Source of the DNA: Bacteroidales bacterium
GTDB taxonomy: Bacteria > Bacteroidota > Bacteroidia > Bacteroidales > PUMT01
Length of the DNA: 9,773 bases
Assembly: GCA_007119075.1 (NCBI GenBank)
Contig: SKQJ01000175.1
Location: 1 to 9,773, forward strand
Reading direction: 5' to 3'
Shown: piece by piece, positions 8,401-9,773 of the stretch
Layout of the letters: the number at the start of each line of letters is the position of its first letter
Numbering within the stretch: position 1 is the stretch's first letter
Made by a program: the position numbers and the translations under genes
Notes under the pieces: model-generated
Database searches by the model: none
Told to the model about the DNA's origin: nothing
What the model saw: only the letters and a program-made list of their open reading frames with translations

Positions 8401-8521
8401 GGCCGAAACCCTGGCTCTGAGCCAGGGTGTTCAGGGAAAGGAGAAAGAGTATTGCTGCCAGGAAAAATCCGGGGAGAAAAGCTTTCCCTCTGCCCTTAAC
8501 CAAATTCTTTATATTATTCAT
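5441..8521 (-). CDS. Outer-membrane protein: HExxH peptidase-like domain, TolB-like propeller and Omp85-like barrel
   Basis: From the ATG at 8519-8521 the product is 1026 residues. This start gives a proper signal peptide (basic NNIKNLVKGRGK, hydrophobic 18-32, likely cut near TLAQ, residues 32-35); the in-frame ATG at 8608 would add 29 residues with no clear role. Domains: about 45-290, a gluzincin/peptidase MA-like domain with HELVH at 150-154 and WFVEGMAEY, whose Glu181 is the likely third zinc ligand; about 305-590, a beta-propeller of PD40/TolB type with repeats such as TWSPDSR, SWSPDGK, TWSPDGR and EFSADGE; about 645-1026, a beta-barrel with aromatic-rich strands, an IRGY motif at 894-897 (the Omp85 loop-6 (V/I)RG(F/Y) signature) and a C-terminal Trp, as in outer-membrane beta-signals. 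No POTRA repeat is evident between propeller and barrel. It should sit in the outer membrane with the soluble domains in the periplasm or possibly at the surface. The function is not known; proteolysis, secretion or protein assembly are inferences. It is monocistronic, with its own terminator. Confidence 0.85.
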   Translation of the reverse strand: MNNIKNLVKGRGKAFLPGFFLAAILFLLSLNTLAQSQGFGRTKPGYKTFDFKVFSTPNFQIYHYFEDDSVLQHIANLSEKWYYRHARALNDTIKKQNPLLIYENHPDFQQTTAVSSMIGIGTGGVTESLKNRVVMPVLETHAQTDHVLGHELVHAFQFNQLLRGDTLNMYSIRNLPLWFVEGMAEYMSIGSKDPHTAMWMRDAIKHNDFPTLRDLTTSYKYFPYRWGHSFWAFVARTWGDTIINPLFLETAKFGYERGIENVLEVRANTLSDLWQSSFRMHYSDLLANTDTLIRGNKILFEETAGRMNVSPSISPNGDYVAFFSEKNVFTLDLFIARTEDGEILRSLTSSNRNTDIDGYNFLESMGTWSPDSRYFAYVGVTKGESHILIADMRRPRRTREINVPGVPFLNNPSWSPDGKHLVMTGLVGGINNLFLYELDSGEVTNLTDDWYSYVHPTWSPDGRYIAFATDRPQPGDESGNISYRMNLGLMDTHNDNQTTILPIFKGADNVNPEFSADGESIYFLSDSDGFRNLYRYEKESGEVFRATNYPVGISGITSLSPAISIARETGMIAYSYYNKGQYVVYAAMPEEFTEEPVDPGKIDMLAAQLPPFQRVAVNIVDRNIADNNNYIRYPAESFAAERYRPQFQLDYIGNTGVGMAVSSYYGTGMAGGVEMLFSDILGDNTLYGALAVNGEIYDFGGMGTYLNQKRRIKWGASLSHIPYRSAFLQLEREGNLINYALVNIRTFEDQASLFAYYPFSMSRRLEGGASVARYYYRIDRFNNYYNEFGMPAGHSIDRNLDSPDGFNLASTRLAYVGDNSYFGMASPMRGQRYRLQGSKYFGRLEFYQVLADYRRYHFQNPLSFAYRFYHSGRYGPTAQNNLFYPMFLGYPGFIRGYGSNQFYQMQSLQNPDFSINQLVGTRLAMANFEIRLPFTGPEQLAVIPSGFLFSELALFLDAGVVWTSDTRPTLNRSDMSDDVRFPVFSTGLSMRVNLFGAMIIEPYYAFPFHREGIQGGILGINFIPGW
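8408..8428 (-). repeat. Perfect inverted repeat (hairpin) inside the signal-peptide coding region
   Basis: ACCCTGGCTC at 8408-8417 and GAGCCAGGGT at 8419-8428 are perfect reverse complements around one base. In the minus-strand mRNA this folds as a 9-bp GC-rich stem (ACCCTGGCT/AGCCAGGGT) with a CAG triloop. It covers codons 32-38 (TLAQSQG) at the predicted signal peptidase site of the large outer-membrane protein, roughly 95-115 nt after the start codon. The coding sense is kept, so its role, if any, would be in mRNA structure or translation pausing. Confidence 0.6.
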
Positions 8522-8761
8522 CAGTCGGTGATATGTTGATTTATAGTAAAGTCTGCAAAATAAATGAAGATATGACATCCCTTTTTCTATTACCAAAATA
8601 TATGCCAATTAAACAAACGGAAACGGGCCATTGTTTATTTGAGAGGATTGCATTCTGCCAGATATATTATGCAGGGTGATGAGACGGGCCCTTCGTGCTC
8701 TTCGCCCTGTCCCGGTGGCCGTGACAGACATGAAGATCGTGCAGGGAGGAAGCCTCAAAAG
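8522..8761. other. Intergenic region upstream of the large outer-membrane protein gene
   Basis: This is a 240-bp gap between two minus-strand genes. The part next to the outer-membrane protein gene (about 8522-8640) is AT-rich and probably holds its promoter and leader. TTATTTTG on the minus strand (plus 8556-8563) is a 7-of-8 match to TAnnTTTG about 35 nt before the ATG, without a well-spaced -33 box. The part next to the lipoprotein stop (about 8640-8761) is richer in GC; I see no clear terminator with a T-run and no convincing small gene or RNA. Confidence 0.35.
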
Positions 8762-9247
8762 CTATTTTTCTTTAAATTCTATTTCCCTTCCGGTTGCCTC
8801 GAGCCTGATTATGTGATATGGCTGGGTAAGGGCAGTGGTTACCATATCCTCCGGTCCGGGAGAACGGCTTTTAACGATTGCCAGGATTCTGTCGTCACAG
8901 GCTCTCAGCTCGTCGATCTCAATACTGTACCCGCCGGTCGGCCGGGTTCCCATAAACACTCCGAGAACGATATCGGAGGCGAAGTCTATCACAGGGACAT
9001 CAGGTGCGGGGGTGATGAATTTGTGGACTTTTTCCCAGAGTCTTTCCCATTCCTTCTGTGAAGTGACTATGACATATTTTTTTTCTTCTATGCCGCTGTA
9101 TTGTCCCCTGGCCAGCGTGGCAAATTCGGTCTGTTCTGTCATTTCATTACCGGTTGAACCCCCCGAAGCTCTTCCCGGACCGCATGAAGATATGAGCAAA
9201 ATGCAGCATAGGGCTATGCAGATATTAAGGAAACCATTATTCCACAT
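8762..9247 (-). CDS. PrcB-family lipoprotein
   Basis: The 161-residue product begins with a short signal peptide and lipobox LISSC, giving lipidation at Cys22 after the hydrophobic run 8-20. A Gly/Ser/Thr-rich linker (23-40) follows, then a domain resembling the C-terminal domain of PrcB (named for the protein that stabilises the Treponema denticola PrtP protease complex). Family marks are the GQYSGIEEKKYVIVTS segment at 48-63, EWERLW at 66-71, and GVFMGTRPTGGYSIEI at 96-111, followed by VTTALTQPYHII at 136-147. It is expected to be anchored in the outer or inner membrane facing the periplasm. I chose ATG 9245-9247: it places the signal peptide directly at the N-terminus and overlaps the upstream gene by only 11 bp. 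The in-frame ATG at 9283 would add 12 residues and a 47-bp overlap. Its actual partner is unknown, and the neighbouring oxidoreductase gives no obvious functional link. Confidence 0.82.
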   Translation of the reverse strand: MWNNGFLNICIALCCILLISSCGPGRASGGSTGNEMTEQTEFATLARGQYSGIEEKKYVIVTSQKEWERLWEKVHKFITPAPDVPVIDFASDIVLGVFMGTRPTGGYSIEIDELRACDDRILAIVKSRSPGPEDMVTTALTQPYHIIRLEATGREIEFKEK

Positions 9248-9773
9248 CGAAGGTTTCCCCGCTTTTAAGAAGGTCGTCAACACATTTGATTTTAGAGGTT
9301 TCCCTGACTGATTCTATCTGGACCTCAACCATGTCATCGTATGTTTCAAATTCTGCCGACCTTATTACACCCAGGGCAACCGGCAGATCAGGGGGACCCA
9401 TCTTCCCGAGCATCCGGTGGACACCCGGGTTTTTCTCATACTGGTCGTGGACAAGTATGTCGTCAATTGTGACTCCGTTCAGCCCGACCACTACCCCCTG
9501 CAGCTTGGTGCCCTTAAGCTGTATGCCTTTTTCGTTGTTTTTTCCGTAGAGCATCGGTTCGCCATGCTTCAGGTTGAGCTGGTAATCGTCCCTTACCTCC
9601 CTGTCGGTTACCTGCCGGTGGGTTTTATCGGCAAAAATTATACAGTTCTGCAGTATTTCGACAACCGAGGTGCCATCGTGCTTTGCAGCCTCGTGCATTA
9701 CCGAAGTCATCATTTTGATATCCGTATCGATTACCCGGGCGAAAAAGGTGCCCTGGGCTCCCATTACCAGTCC
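9237..9773 (-). CDS. korB: 2-oxoacid:ferredoxin oxidoreductase beta subunit, C-terminal part (5' end outside window)
   Basis: The 178 residues visible are the C-terminal half of the beta subunit of a 2-oxoacid (probably 2-oxoglutarate) ferredoxin oxidoreductase. This thiamine-diphosphate, iron-sulfur enzyme oxidatively decarboxylates a 2-oxoacid to an acyl-CoA in the cytoplasm and passes electrons to ferredoxin. Recognisable features are GAQGTFFARVIDTD at 5-18, where relatives have GATFVAR.xDxD, the HDGTSVVEILQNCIIF segment at 32-47 with the conserved QNC, HGEPMLYGKNNEKGIQL at about 70-86, and a C-terminal LPVALGVIR stretch at about 130-138. The frame continues upstream through the window edge (Gly-Leu-Val before the first visible Met), so that Met is internal. 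The thiamine-diphosphate-binding GDG half and the alpha subunit would lie to the right. Substrate choice between 2-oxoglutarate and other 2-oxoacids cannot be settled from this half. It overlaps the PrcB-like gene by 11 bp, which suggests translational coupling. Confidence 0.88.
   Translation of the reverse strand, partial: GLVMGAQGTFFARVIDTDIKMMTSVMHEAAKHDGTSVVEILQNCIIFADKTHRQVTDREVRDDYQLNLKHGEPMLYGKNNEKGIQLKGTKLQGVVVGLNGVTIDDILVHDQYEKNPGVHRMLGKMGPPDLPVALGVIRSAEFETYDDMVEVQIESVRETSKIKCVDDLLKSGETFDVE

Noticed and set aside
8522..8608. Upstream ATG starts (8608, 8578) for the large outer-membrane protein
   Set aside because: They would place an unusual 20-29 residue extension before a normal basic-then-hydrophobic signal peptide that begins at 8521.
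9248..9283. Longer start for the PrcB-like lipoprotein
   Set aside because: It would lengthen the overlap with korB to 47 bp and push the signal peptide inward; the ATG at 9247 gives a standard lipoprotein N-terminus.
1..9773. Defence system, prophage, insertion sequence, tRNA or integration site
   Set aside because: No transposase, integrase, phage, nuclease or toxin-antitoxin genes, terminal repeats or tRNA-like folds were recognised; all substantial stretches are explained by the listed genes.

Overview
The window most likely comes from a member of the Bacteroidota with moderate GC content. This rests on several traits: a secreted peptidase ending in a type IX secretion (por/T9SS type A) sorting domain, a PafA-type phosphatase relative, Bacteroidota-style transketolase and 2-oxoacid:ferredoxin oxidoreductase sequences, matches to the Bacteroidota sigma factor -7 element TAnnTTTG upstream of genes, and mostly weak Shine-Dalgarno sequences. 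The order or genus cannot be fixed from the sequence alone.

Layout. The left edge (1-524, minus) is the first 174 codons of a transketolase. An AT-rich divergent intergenic region (525-742) separates it from a plus-strand YchF-family P-loop nucleotidase. Next on the plus strand come a secreted M14 zinc carboxypeptidase with a T9SS sorting domain (1943-3664) and, 55 bp later, an exported alkaline-phosphatase-superfamily protein (3720-5357). Converging on them from the other strand is a 1026-residue outer-membrane protein (5441-8521). It combines an HExxH metallopeptidase-like domain, a TolB-like beta-propeller and an Omp85-like barrel. A strong intrinsic terminator for the minus strand lies between the convergent stops. 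The right edge, also minus strand, holds a PrcB-like lipoprotein (8762-9247) that overlaps by 11 bp the 3' end of a 2-oxoacid:ferredoxin oxidoreductase beta subunit (9237-9773, its 5' part outside the window).

How the genes relate. Transketolase, YchF and KorB are housekeeping functions. The four proteins between or beside them are all predicted to be exported: a surface or extracellular carboxypeptidase, a phosphatase-fold protein, a large outer-membrane protein and a lipoprotein. The sequence does not show that they form one system; only the M14/phosphatase pair and the KorB/PrcB pair look co-transcribed.

The points most worth a second look are: (1) the phosphatase-fold protein has lost nearly every zinc ligand and the substrate-binding residues of PafA, so it is probably a pseudoenzyme; (2) the fusion of peptidase, propeller and Omp85 barrel has no visible POTRA domains; (3) the YchF protein has altered residues at the redox cysteine, the NxxE nucleotide-specificity motif and the loop after G3; (4) a perfect 9-bp-stem hairpin lies in the signal-peptide coding region of the large outer-membrane protein. 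No mobile element, CRISPR array, tRNA, rRNA or defence locus was seen.
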